From Thermoplasmata archaeon (GTDB taxonomy: Archaea; Thermoplasmatota; Thermoplasmata; Thermoplasmatales; Thermoplasmataceae): a stretch of 32,866 nucleotides of DNA. Location: positions 1-32,866 of the forward strand of contig JAKAWU010000010.1 of assembly GCA_021816965.1 (NCBI GenBank), written 5' to 3'. Below the pieces are notes generated by a model that was not told the DNA's origin, made no database searches, and saw nothing but the letters and a program-made list of their open reading frames with translations. Positions 20,149-29,813 of this stretch are shown here, in pieces; within the stretch, counting starts at the first letter, position 1; each line of letters begins with the position of its first letter. Position numbers and translations under genes: made by a program.

Positions 20149-20532
20149 TTATCTTTGGAAGTTAATATTCTTTCTTGATAATACTTTGCAGATATGCACC
20201 ACCATCCCCTCTATCCCAATGTGGTTGAGTTCAGGTATTGCCTTTTTGTTATGTTATATGCATTATTTAGGCCAGCATGTATGAATGTTCCATCTGAAGA
20301 TTGAAATGTGCCTCTTTAGCTATTTTCCAAAGTATGTATTTTGGTGTTCTCTGGTTTCATTACCGGGAAAACAACCTTTATTTTTTTAATGGTTCTGATT
20401 CCCATGAATATATTCGGATGCTCATTCCATGTCCTCATTTCTCTCAAGAACCAGTTCCAAGATTGCATAACTTACCTGATTGTCCACGGTGCTATCTCTG
20501 ATATAGATCTGTTCAGTTTTGTTAACTTTCAT
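20149..20532 (-). pseudogene. tnpB: Decayed, frameshifted and internally deleted IS605 OrfB/TnpB-like pseudogene
   Basis: My reverse-strand translation gives three collinear fragments in different frames: MKVNKTEQIYIRDSTVDN (from 20532), FLREMRTWNEHPNIFMGIRTIKKIKVVFP (about 20450-20364) and SDGTFIHAGLNNAYNITKR followed after a frame change by IPELNHIGIEGMVVHICKVLSRKNIN (20297-20149). They resemble TnpB N-terminus, the 'KEHPEKFxGRPxxPKYK' region and the 'IHADLNGAYNIxRK' C-terminus. Confidence 0.7.
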
Positions 20533-20622
20533 ACCCAGCCTTTCGCCAGTAGTTTGTTGTCTCTGAATTGAAATATAATCTTAACACAGAAAACTAAAAT
20601 ATACTATAGGGGATATACACCA

Positions 20623-22788
20623 ATGAGCGATTTGGAGAATGAAGATATATTAATCTCAGGTTTTGATCCTTCACAGATCAGGACTGCCTGGGAACACTTT
20701 TTTCAGAAATATGGTTATTTCAATGTTATAACAGAGATGAGTTCCCATTACCCTGAAGTGAGAAGCCTGTATGTCTCCTATGAGGACATAGACGAATTCA
20801 GTTCGGACTTTTCCCTTTACCTCATCCAGAATGCAGAAGAAACCATAGATTGGGGGGTGAGCGTGATCCGTGATTATATCTCCACACCAAACATGTCAAT
20901 AGGTGGGAAAAACAAGAATTCCATCATCGTAAATATAAGAATTATAGACCTTCCTGAGAACATCAAGATTGATATACGAAATCTGAGAAGTATCAATGTG
21001 GGCAGGCTCCTCAGCATAACTGGAATTGTTAGAAAAACTGCTGAAGTGGCCCCAAGGCTCTACAATGCTGCTTTTATGTGCTCATTCTGTGGATATGTTT
21101 CATTTGTCCTTCAGCAGAAGGGTAGGGTTGAAATGCCTGAAAGATGCGAGAATAATGAGTGCGGTGCATTGGAAAAAAACAAGCCCAGATTCACACTCAG
21201 ACTTGAAGAATCCAAATTTATAGATACGCAGAAAATAGAGATTCAGGAGGAACCAGAGAATATCAATGGTGGTGCCCAGCCCCTTCGTCTTACTGCAATC
21301 ATTGAAGATGATATTGCAGGAAAGATATTCCCCGGAGACAGGGTCACTCTTGACGGAATTATCAAGGCTGAGCAGAAGATGCTTGCAGGAAACCTTCTAA
21401 CGGAGTTCTCCACACACCTGTATGTCCTGAATATAAGAAAGGCCACAAAGGAGGTGGATGATGTCGTCATTACGCCCGATGAAGAGAAAGAAATTCTTGA
21501 TATGGCCAAGGATCCTAAAATTCTGGACAAACTTGCAGGTTCCATCGCACCGACTATATTTGGGCTTGAAAACATAAAAAAGACACTTGCACTGCAGATG
21601 TTTGGCGGTGTGAGAAAGACCATGAAAGATGGCACGACCATCAGGGGTGATATTCACATAATGATGGTTGGTGATCCAGGTACCGCAAAATCACAACTTC
21701 TAAGGTACATGTCCGAAGTGTCTCCGAGAGGCATACTTGCAATCGGTAAGGGCTCAAGTGCTGCTGGACTCACAGCTGCTGCTGTAAGGGATGATTTTGG
21801 TGAAGGGAGATGGACCCTTGAGGCAGGGGCACTTGTTCTTGCTGACAATGGATTCGTAGCCATTGATGAGCTTGATAAAATGGATGTGAAGGATACTGCA
21901 GCCATGCATGAGGCAATGGAGCAACAGACAGTAACAATTTCAAAAGCAGGAATCATAGCAACGCTCAAGTCCAGATGCTCTGTTCTTGCTGCAGCTAATC
22001 CCGATAAGGGGAGGTATGATGAATCATCAGAATTAATGGAACAGGTCAAGTTCCCTGCACCACTTATATCGAGATTTGATGTCATTTTCAAGATGATTGA
22101 CAGACCGGATGAAAAGAGGGACTCAGATCTTGCAACACATGTCCTGAATGCGCACAGGCTTGGGGAAATATATAGGAGTTATGAATTGAAGAATGAGGAA
22201 GAACCGGTCCTTACTGAGGAGGAGAAGGTTTATGAGCCACCATTCTCAAAGGAGATGCTGAGGAAATATGTTACCTATTCCAAAAGCCATGTTATTCCGA
22301 AGCTCACTCCGGATGCCATTGAGTATCTCAGGGAAGAGTATGTCAGGACAAGAAATCCTCCGGGAAGAAAAATAGATGGGCGACCTTCTGTTCCAATCAC
22401 TGCAAGGCAGCTTGAGTCGACCATCAGGCTTGCAGAGGCTTCTGCCAGGGCAAGACTCTCGACTGCTGTAAGCCTTGACGATGCCATAATCGCGAAAACT
22501 ATTGTGGATTCTTTCCTGAAGGAACTTTCATCTGATAAGAATGGATATGATATCGATATACTTGAAACTGGAATAAGTGCTGCCAGAAGAACCAGCATTG
22601 ATGAATTGCTCTACATCATAAGAGACCTGAAGGCCATGAAAAAAGGTGCTGCTCCTTTGGAAAAAGATGTGGTTGAGGAAGCTGTTACAAGAGGGATGAA
22701 AAAGGAGGACGCAGAAAAAACCATAAGAATGGCAATCTCATCCACTATACTGTACAGGCCCATGGATAAATGCATAGACGAGGTGTGA
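20623..22788 (+). CDS. mcm: Replicative DNA helicase MCM
   Basis: 721 aa; CSFCG..CENNECG zinc site, GDPGTAKSQLLRY, GKGSSAAGLTAAAVRD, AIDELDKM, LISRFDVIF. No intein seen. Confidence 0.97.
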   Translation: MSDLENEDILISGFDPSQIRTAWEHFFQKYGYFNVITEMSSHYPEVRSLYVSYEDIDEFSSDFSLYLIQNAEETIDWGVSVIRDYISTPNMSIGGKNKNSIIVNIRIIDLPENIKIDIRNLRSINVGRLLSITGIVRKTAEVAPRLYNAAFMCSFCGYVSFVLQQKGRVEMPERCENNECGALEKNKPRFTLRLEESKFIDTQKIEIQEEPENINGGAQPLRLTAIIEDDIAGKIFPGDRVTLDGIIKAEQKMLAGNLLTEFSTHLYVLNIRKATKEVDDVVITPDEEKEILDMAKDPKILDKLAGSIAPTIFGLENIKKTLALQMFGGVRKTMKDGTTIRGDIHIMMVGDPGTAKSQLLRYMSEVSPRGILAIGKGSSAAGLTAAAVRDDFGEGRWTLEAGALVLADNGFVAIDELDKMDVKDTAAMHEAMEQQTVTISKAGIIATLKSRCSVLAAANPDKGRYDESSELMEQVKFPAPLISRFDVIFKMIDRPDEKRDSDLATHVLNAHRLGEIYRSYELKNEEEPVLTEEEKVYEPPFSKEMLRKYVTYSKSHVIPKLTPDAIEYLREEYVRTRNPPGRKIDGRPSVPITARQLESTIRLAEASARARLSTAVSLDDAIIAKTIVDSFLKELSSDKNGYDIDILETGISAARRTSIDELLYIIRDLKAMKKGAAPLEKDVVEEAVTRGMKKEDAEKTIRMAISSTILYRPMDKCIDEV

Positions 22789-23096
22789 TGATGCCGGATC
22801 CTATAAACATGAAAATGATCCATATCAATCAAGAAATAGTTCTCAGCGCTGCAGATCATGATCTCATTGGAAAGGTCGTTGCAGAAAATGGACTTCACAT
22901 AAATATAACAGAAGATTTTTACGGAGACAACACAGTGAGGATCGGAATGCTTGATGAGGCCATTGAGATATGCACCATAGGGAATTTTGTTGGTGAAAAA
23001 TCTGTTGGAAGGGCAGTAAAAATGGGTGTAGTTGATCCTGATAATATCATAACAATTGCAGGTGTTCCACATGCACAGTTTGCCAGAATGAGGTGA
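22788..23096 (+). CDS. DUF424 family protein
   Basis: IVLSAADHDLIGKV..., GNFVGEKSVGRAVKMGVVDPDNIITIAGVPHAQFARM. Start overlaps the mcm stop (TGATG); supplied ORF starts at 22770. Confidence 0.8.
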   Translation: MMPDPINMKMIHINQEIVLSAADHDLIGKVVAENGLHINITEDFYGDNTVRIGMLDEAIEICTIGNFVGEKSVGRAVKMGVVDPDNIITIAGVPHAQFARMR

Positions 23097-23100
23097 TATC

Positions 23101-23769
23101 ATGAGCCAGAAAGAAGCCATGGTAAGGGATGTTTTCAAGAATATCAGCAAAAATTATGATTTCTTTGATTCACTCATGAGTTTTGGGATGGATAAAAGAT
23201 GGAGAAGAATTGCAGTAGACATGATGGATATCCATGATGGGATGAGAATTATGGACGTTGGTGCAGGTTCCGGAAAAACCATAGAGGAGATCACAGTGAG
23301 ATATCCAAATTCTATGATTGATGCTATAGATATCACACAGGAAATGTTTCCCGGAAACATGAAGAACGTGAATTTCAATATTGCCTCTGCTGAATCAATC
23401 CCTTTCCAGGATGGTTCCTTCCAGCGAATCGTATCTTGTTTTTTGACAAGAAACGTAGAATCCCTTGAGAATTACTTCTTCGAAGCTTACAGGTGCCTTG
23501 AGAAGGGAGGCGTTTTCTGCAACATGGATATTTTTGATCCAGGGAATAGCTTCATTTCACCTCTCTTCAGGACATACTTCTATAATATCATGCCCAGGCT
23601 CCTTGACAGAACAAGCAGGAGCCATTCCTATTCATACCTTGCAGGTTCAGTGAAAAGATTCATAACTCCCTCAGCAATGGTTGAAATACTTGAAAATTCG
23701 GGGTTCAGTGAAGTTATAACAAGAAGGCTTGCAGGTGGAACTGTCTATATTCACAAATGTATTAAATAA
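23101..23769 (+). CDS. UbiE/MenG-like class I SAM methyltransferase (candidate demethylmenaquinone methyltransferase)
   Basis: 222 aa; VRDVFKNISKNYDFFDSLMSFGMDKRWRR, MDVGAGSGKTIEE, SAESIPFQDGSF. Confidence 0.8.
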   Translation: MSQKEAMVRDVFKNISKNYDFFDSLMSFGMDKRWRRIAVDMMDIHDGMRIMDVGAGSGKTIEEITVRYPNSMIDAIDITQEMFPGNMKNVNFNIASAESIPFQDGSFQRIVSCFLTRNVESLENYFFEAYRCLEKGGVFCNMDIFDPGNSFISPLFRTYFYNIMPRLLDRTSRSHSYSYLAGSVKRFITPSAMVEILENSGFSEVITRRLAGGTVYIHKCIK

Positions 23770-23792
23770 AAGATATTTCATAATAAGCATCA

Positions 23793-25067
23793 ATGTATAA
23801 ATACAATCATTTTATACCTTTATCTATGTATGGAGTTAAAAATAAAGATATCATACCGGAGCAATGGTACAACATCACGCCTGACCTTCCTGAACCATTA
23901 TCACCTCCGAGGGATCATGATCCGGAAAGATCTTCAATTGATCTCCTGAACAGGATTCTTCCTTTGGAAGTGCTGAAACAGGAATTCACCTCGAGGAGAT
24001 ATGAGAAAATACCTGATGAAATCCTCAGGCAGTATGAACAGGCTGGAAGGCCAACTCCCCTTATCCGGGCAAGGAATCTTGAGTCCTTTCTGAATTTTAC
24101 AGGAAAAATATTTTACAAGTATGAGGGTGCAACAGTCACAGGTTCCCACAAGATAAATGCTGCAATTCCACAGGCATATTATGCTGCACAGGAGGGTGTA
24201 ACGGAAGTAGCAACTGAGACTGGGGCAGGGCAGTGGGGTACTGCAACTGCTCTTGCTGCTTCACTGAATGGAATAAAATCAAAGATATTCATGGTGAATG
24301 TGAGTTTCAGGCAGAAACCCCTGCGGAAAAGAATAATTGAAATTTATGGAGGAAATGTTGTTGCAAGCCCCAGTACACTGACTGACTATGGAAGACAGAT
24401 CCTGAAAAAGGAACCTGAGCATCCGGGGACACTGGGGATTGCCATCAGTGAGGCTGTTCAGTACACCCTGGACAATAATATAAGATACCTTATGGGAAGC
24501 GTGGAAAACTCAGTCATAACATTCCAGAGCATCATTGGGCAGGAAGCGCAGAAACAACTTGAAATTGAAGGGGAGGAACCGGATGTGCTAATCGGATGCG
24601 TAGGAGGAGGAAGCAACTTTTCGGGTTTCGTTTTCCCTTTTATGAAAACAGATGTTGAGATGATTGCCTCTGCAGCCTCTGAAGTGCCAAAATTTTCCAA
24701 GGGAAAATACAGATATGACCTGATTGACACCGCAGGTATACTTCCACAGCTAAAGATGATATCACTCGGAGCAGATTATGTTCCTCCGCCAATCTATTCT
24801 GGAGGTTTGAGATATCATGGCGCTGCCCCTGCACTCTCAATGCTTGTGAACAATGGAAGGATCAGAACGGATGAGGTAACTGAAGAGAAAAGCATGGAAG
24901 CAATGCAGATATTTGCCAGAACTCAGGGAATTGTTCCTGCACCCGAATCAGCTCATGCAATTGCAACTGCAATTGACTACTGCAGGAATCATGAAAATCA
25001 GGGAAAAACAGTTGTGCTTAATGTTAGCGGGCATGGATTGCTTGATCTTTCAATTTTCGGTGATTAA
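23793..25067 (+). CDS. trpB2: Tryptophan synthase beta chain, TrpB2 type
   Basis: 424 aa; GRPTPLIRARNLE, KYEGATVTGSHKINAA, TETGAGQWGTATALAAS, IGCVGGGSNFSGF. Long N-terminus and GRPTPL/SHKIN pattern are TrpB2-like. Confidence 0.92.
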   Translation: MYKYNHFIPLSMYGVKNKDIIPEQWYNITPDLPEPLSPPRDHDPERSSIDLLNRILPLEVLKQEFTSRRYEKIPDEILRQYEQAGRPTPLIRARNLESFLNFTGKIFYKYEGATVTGSHKINAAIPQAYYAAQEGVTEVATETGAGQWGTATALAASLNGIKSKIFMVNVSFRQKPLRKRIIEIYGGNVVASPSTLTDYGRQILKKEPEHPGTLGIAISEAVQYTLDNNIRYLMGSVENSVITFQSIIGQEAQKQLEIEGEEPDVLIGCVGGGSNFSGFVFPFMKTDVEMIASAASEVPKFSKGKYRYDLIDTAGILPQLKMISLGADYVPPPIYSGGLRYHGAAPALSMLVNNGRIRTDEVTEEKSMEAMQIFARTQGIVPAPESAHAIATAIDYCRNHENQGKTVVLNVSGHGLLDLSIFGD

Positions 25068-25799
25068 ATGAAACTTGCACTCTATTTCACATTTCCATAT
25101 CCCTCAAGGGTGGCGTTTGATAAATTCATCAATAGAACCTTACTACTGAATTACGAATATGTTGAATTGGGCATACCAACTGAGCACCCTTACTATGATG
25201 GCCCAATCGTAAGGAGAACCCATGGAAAGGCCATGGAAGAATTTTCCATGAAACTGCTGGAGGATACAGTTCATATGATCAGGGAGAAAGGAAAGAAAGT
25301 TTATGCCCTTGCATACTGTAATCTTTTTGAAAATGATCCGGATGGATTCATGTCTTCAATGGAAGATGCAGGCTTTGATGGCTTGATTCTCCCTGATCTA
25401 CTAACTGATTATTACAGTATAAGGAAAGATATTGCCTCATCTGTTTCTTCCCATGGACTGGAACTGATTCCATTCTTCAATTCAACCACACCAGATGCCT
25501 CCATTAATGAAATTCTGCAGTTAACCAACAGCTGGGTGTATTTTGGTCTCCAGCCATCCACGGGTATCAGGGTCCCTCTTGATATACCAAGCATGTACAG
25601 CAGGATAAGGAATCTCTGCGGAGAGAGGGAAATCATTGTTGGATTTGGCATCAACAGTGCCGGCACCATAAAAGAACTGAGGAAAATAGGGTTTGATGGC
25701 ATAGCAGTTGGTTCTGCATTCGTAAATTCCATGGAAAATGATGATCAGGTTGCTTTCGACCTGCAGATTAAAATGCTGGAGAGTGAAACACATGGATGA
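25068..25799 (+). CDS. trpA: Tryptophan synthase alpha chain
   Basis: 243 aa; YVELGIPTEHPYYDGPIV, DGLILPDLL, GFGINSAGTIKEL, GIAVGSAFV. Confidence 0.93.
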   Translation: MKLALYFTFPYPSRVAFDKFINRTLLLNYEYVELGIPTEHPYYDGPIVRRTHGKAMEEFSMKLLEDTVHMIREKGKKVYALAYCNLFENDPDGFMSSMEDAGFDGLILPDLLTDYYSIRKDIASSVSSHGLELIPFFNSTTPDASINEILQLTNSWVYFGLQPSTGIRVPLDIPSMYSRIRNLCGEREIIVGFGINSAGTIKELRKIGFDGIAVGSAFVNSMENDDQVAFDLQIKMLESETHG

Positions 25800-26808
25800 G
25801 GCACTCCTGGAAATACTTAATGGGAAACTTGCGAAAGGACATGACATGAATAGAATGGCATGCCTCCTTTCTTCTCCGGATGCGACTGACAGTTTAAGGG
25901 CAGCATTTCTCTCATCTCTCTACGTGAGGGGTGAAACAGCAGAGGAAATTGAGGGATTTGCTTCAGGCATCATGTCTATGGCATCCATAAAACCATACAG
26001 GAAGTGCACTGACATAGTTGGAACAGGTGGAGATAGAAAGGGGACAATCAATGTCAGCACTGCATCCGCAATTGTCTGTGCTTCCCTTGGTATTAAAATT
26101 GGAAAACATGGAAACAGGAGCATTACAGGAAAATTCGGAAGTGCAGATTTCATGGAAGCATGCGGTTATGATTTTTCAATGAATGGTGAAGAAATAGTAA
26201 GAAATATACTAAATGAGAATTTTGTATTCATTCTTGCCCCTGAGTACAATAATTCATTCATGTCATTTTCTTCAGTCAGGAAAAAGTTAGGACACAGAAC
26301 AATATTCAACATAATGGGGCCCATTACAAATCCGCTGGGCCCGGAAAAGGCAGTTATTGGAAGCATCAGTCCTGAAATGCAGGGTATGATTGCAAGAGTG
26401 ATGAAGATTAGGTCTGTGAATGGTTATTCCATAACATCTTCAGACGGAATGGATGAAATTTCCCCTATTTCAGAGTCTTTCCTAATGGAAGTTTCTGATT
26501 CGATAAAAACACATGAAGTGGACGGGAGGAATATCATAGGAAGAAGGATTTCTGAAAATAACATAGAAGGAAAAGAGAGGGAGACCCTATTCAACCTTAC
26601 GCTTTCCGGAATAAAGGGAGAAAACAGGGATGCATCAGCATTTATTGCTCTCAACGCTGCACCTGCACTTCTTCTTAACGGAGTTTCGGGCACATTTGAA
26701 GATTCTTACAAGATTGCACTGAAATCCATGGAAAATGGAATGGCATTCTCAAAACTTACCAAAATCACGAAGGGAAAGGTGCTGGAGGCAGATACAGTTG
26801 CTGGTTAA
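25792..26808 (+). CDS. trpD: Anthranilate phosphoribosyltransferase
   Basis: DIVGTGGDRKGTINVSTASAIVCASLGIKIGKHGNRSITGKFGSADFMEACGY; start MDEALLEILNGK overlaps trpA stop. Supplied ORF begins at 25738. Confidence 0.94.
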   Translation: MDEALLEILNGKLAKGHDMNRMACLLSSPDATDSLRAAFLSSLYVRGETAEEIEGFASGIMSMASIKPYRKCTDIVGTGGDRKGTINVSTASAIVCASLGIKIGKHGNRSITGKFGSADFMEACGYDFSMNGEEIVRNILNENFVFILAPEYNNSFMSFSSVRKKLGHRTIFNIMGPITNPLGPEKAVIGSISPEMQGMIARVMKIRSVNGYSITSSDGMDEISPISESFLMEVSDSIKTHEVDGRNIIGRRISENNIEGKERETLFNLTLSGIKGENRDASAFIALNAAPALLLNGVSGTFEDSYKIALKSMENGMAFSKLTKITKGKVLEADTVAG

Positions 26809-27391
26809 GGTATGTGGTATAACCAATGTGGGAGATGGAATCATGGCATCAGAAATGGGTGCTTTTATCCTTGGAGTTGTCCTTTCAGAAAGATCTATAA
26901 GAAAAGGGACTGTGGAAGTGGTTTCACAGCTCAAGTCATATGGATACTCGGTTGCAGCAGTTCATACATCCATGAATGATGCCATCACTTCGGTTGGGGA
27001 TGAGGACTACATACAGCTTCACTTCCCTCATGTCATACATGAAGTTGAAGAGATTAAAAAACTCGGAAAGAAGGTCATATCTGTGATTCCAGTAGATTCC
27101 AGCACTGAATACATAGGAGAAATAAAGCAAGCATCTGATCTAGTCCTATTTGAACATAAGCCTGAAATTGTGGATAAAATGACTCAGATCTCTCCATTTA
27201 TGGATAAATCTACAGGAGTTGCAGGAGGGATCGCGATAAATAACCTGAGAGAGATAATTTCGCATGAACCGGGATTCATAGATGTAAGCAGTTCGCTTGA
27301 ATGTGCACCTGGTAAGAAGAGCAAACAGAAGATGGAGAAATTTTTCAGGGAGGTGAAACTGCTTGGAAATACTTGCGAACAGGATGCGTGA
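26798..27391 (+). CDS. trpF: Phosphoribosylanthranilate isomerase (probable TTG start)
   Basis: (M)LVKVCGITNVGDGIMASEMGAFILGVVLS, GIAINNLREI, IDVSSSLECAPGKKS. Homology begins at TTG 26798; the ATG at 26735 lies deep inside trpD. Confidence 0.88.
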   Translation: MLVKVCGITNVGDGIMASEMGAFILGVVLSERSIRKGTVEVVSQLKSYGYSVAAVHTSMNDAITSVGDEDYIQLHFPHVIHEVEEIKKLGKKVISVIPVDSSTEYIGEIKQASDLVLFEHKPEIVDKMTQISPFMDKSTGVAGGIAINNLREIISHEPGFIDVSSSLECAPGKKSKQKMEKFFREVKLLGNTCEQDA

Positions 27392-28511
27392 TCTTGCTTC
27401 AAGGAATATAAATTTTGCCTACTTCTGCAGGTTCAAGGATCATGACAGACTTATTGGTGAGGAAAAACTGTACACAGGAAAGGAGGCGATCAACTTAATT
27501 AAAGCGGAAACGCTTGATCATGTTTCTGTAGAGGTGCCAGTTATCGTTTCATTTTCCTATGTGAACAACATATTTGAAAACATAAAGTACAGTTCTGAAT
27601 ATCCTCCATTATCTTATTTTATTCCTGACACTGCAGAAACAGGAAGATACATCAGAAGGAATGTATTCAACCCGTCTCCTCCTTCAGGATTTCCAAGTGA
27701 TCATGAATTTGAGACGGAAATCCTGCATATGAGATCACTCATAAAAGAGGGAGAAATGCTTCAGGTAGTTCTTTCAAAGGAATTTGGCCCCCTCAGCATT
27801 GATCCTGTGGAACGACTTCTTTCATTCCTTGAGAACGACAGGTCCATGTATGTTTTCTATTACAGGATAGGCCCCTATGAAGTGATTGGGAGCTCACCGG
27901 AAAATGTTATAACGAGGAATGGTAAAATAACGATGATAGAACCCATTGCAGGAACAAGAAAGATATCACAGGATCATATGGAAAATTTGGAGATTGAGAG
28001 AAACCTTCTTGGTGACCCAAAAGAACTACTTGAACATAGGATGCTTGTGGATCTTGCAAGAAATGATCTTGGAAAGGTTTCGGAATATGGAACTGTAAAA
28101 GTTGTAAAATCCATGGAAATCAGGAGATTTGCCTCGGTTATGCACATTGTGAGCAGGGTAGAATCTACTTTGAAAGAAGATGCTACGAACAGCAGAATAC
28201 TGGATGCAGTCTTTCCAGCAGGTACAGTTTCAGGGGCCCCCAAGGAGAGAGCCATATATCATATAAAGAGAACAGAGAAGATGGAAAGAGGAGTATATGC
28301 AGGGGCTGTCGGAATTGTTTCGGAAAATGCCATGGATCTTGCCCTTGCTATCCGAACAATATATGGCAGGGATGGGCTATATTACACCAGAGCAGGTGCA
28401 GGAATTGTAAAGGATTCAATTCCTGAGAGGGAGATGGATGAAATTTTCATGAAGGCATTTTCTGCAGCAGGAGGTGAATTGTATGAAATTACTGGTTGTA
28501 AACAACCATGA
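27363..28511 (+). CDS. trpE: Anthranilate synthase component I
   Basis: 382 aa; GEMLQVVLSKEF, FYYRIGPYEVIGSSPE, IEPIAGTRK, VFPAGTVSGAPKERA. Confidence 0.93.
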   Translation: MEILANRMRDLASRNINFAYFCRFKDHDRLIGEEKLYTGKEAINLIKAETLDHVSVEVPVIVSFSYVNNIFENIKYSSEYPPLSYFIPDTAETGRYIRRNVFNPSPPSGFPSDHEFETEILHMRSLIKEGEMLQVVLSKEFGPLSIDPVERLLSFLENDRSMYVFYYRIGPYEVIGSSPENVITRNGKITMIEPIAGTRKISQDHMENLEIERNLLGDPKELLEHRMLVDLARNDLGKVSEYGTVKVVKSMEIRRFASVMHIVSRVESTLKEDATNSRILDAVFPAGTVSGAPKERAIYHIKRTEKMERGVYAGAVGIVSENAMDLALAIRTIYGRDGLYYTRAGAGIVKDSIPEREMDEIFMKAFSAAGGELYEITGCKQP

Positions 28512-29046
28512 TTCCTTTGTGTACAACATAATCCAGATACTTGGAAAACTAGGGAACAGCTACGATGTGGTGAACAATGAGGATGCAGATAAAGTGAAAC
28601 CTGAGAAATATGAAAAAATAATAATATCTCCCGGACCCGGGACACCCCTTAACACGAAGGATAGAGGAAATGTGGACATTCTGCTGGACATGGCAGTTGA
28701 CCAGCATGTTCTTGGAGTGTGCTTCGGCCATCAACTTCTCGGAATGAGGATGGGTTCAGAAATAAGAGTGATGGATGAACCGATGCATGGGGAGGTTGAC
28801 GTGATGATTCATTCTGATTCTCCATTGTACAAAGGCATCCCAAGGGAGTTTCAAGCAGTTAGATATCATTCGCTTGCAATTTCAGGAAATGACAGTATTG
28901 TAGTAGATTGTGTTTCGGAAAGAGATGGGGCCATAATGGGATTCCACAGCACCGATATGAAACGTTTTGGCGTGCAGTTCCATCCTGAAAGTTATTACTC
29001 TGAATATGGCGAGAAGATCATATCAAATTTTTTGGGGGCATGCTGA
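28483..29046 (+). CDS. trpG: Anthranilate synthase component II (glutamine amidotransferase)
   Basis: MKLLVVNNHDSFVYN, ISPGPGTP, GVCFGHQLLG, GVQFHPES. Supplied ORF begins at 28474. Confidence 0.94.
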   Translation: MKLLVVNNHDSFVYNIIQILGKLGNSYDVVNNEDADKVKPEKYEKIIISPGPGTPLNTKDRGNVDILLDMAVDQHVLGVCFGHQLLGMRMGSEIRVMDEPMHGEVDVMIHSDSPLYKGIPREFQAVRYHSLAISGNDSIVVDCVSERDGAIMGFHSTDMKRFGVQFHPESYYSEYGEKIISNFLGAC

Positions 29047-29813
29047 TGGCCCTTGTTGATGAAATTTACAGGAAAAACAGGGCGAGAAAATATAAATTGG
29101 ATGGCAGAAGAACAAGGAATACCATATCACTGGAAGGAACCATAAAAAATATCAACAAAAAAAGAAAGAAAGGATTCATCATAGAGTTCAAAAGATCATC
29201 GCCATCTGGATTCAGGGGAAATACAGTACTCAATCCTGAAGATTTTGCAGTTATGGTGCATGAATATGCAGACGCAATCAGTGTGCTCACTGAGCCGGAT
29301 CACTTCAATGGAAGCCTTCAGGACGGAACGAGGCTGCAGGGTATGAATATGCCCATGCTCATGAAGGATTTCATCTGTACGGAGGATATGATTCTCGCGG
29401 GATACCACAGCGGATTTGACGCTGTTCTCCTGATTGCAGACTTTCTCAGCGGAAATGACATGGATGTTCTTGTAAATTATGCACTTTCACTTAAAATGGA
29501 TGTACTTGCGGAATTCCATGATACGAAAGCACTTGAGAGAATACCTGAGAAAGCCGGAATACTTGTTGGATATAACAGAAGGAATCTCAAGAGCCTCAAG
29601 ATGGAGCCGAATGAAATTAATGCCATGAGTATGATTAGTGAGAGAAAAGCGTTGAAGATACTGGAAAGCGGCATAGGTAGGGATAACTTTCAGGAACTGC
29701 TTGAAACACCATATAATGGGTTCCTGATAGGGACCTCTGTGCTGAATGAACCAAAATTTTTAAAAGAGATTAAAGAGGGTGAAAGTAATTATGTTGACAG
29801 AAAACATGCGTAA
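29040..29813 (+). CDS. trpC: Indole-3-glycerol phosphate synthase
   Basis: 257 aa; IIEFKRSSPSGF, ISVLTEPDHFNGSL, MLMKDFI, VGYNRRNLKSL. Confidence 0.93.
   Translation: MLMALVDEIYRKNRARKYKLDGRRTRNTISLEGTIKNINKKRKKGFIIEFKRSSPSGFRGNTVLNPEDFAVMVHEYADAISVLTEPDHFNGSLQDGTRLQGMNMPMLMKDFICTEDMILAGYHSGFDAVLLIADFLSGNDMDVLVNYALSLKMDVLAEFHDTKALERIPEKAGILVGYNRRNLKSLKMEPNEINAMSMISERKALKILESGIGRDNFQELLETPYNGFLIGTSVLNEPKFLKEIKEGESNYVDRKHA

Noticed and set aside
20301-20571. Plus-strand 66-aa and 76-aa ORFs upstream of mcm
   Set aside because: Antisense to the tnpB fossil; composition does not look coding.
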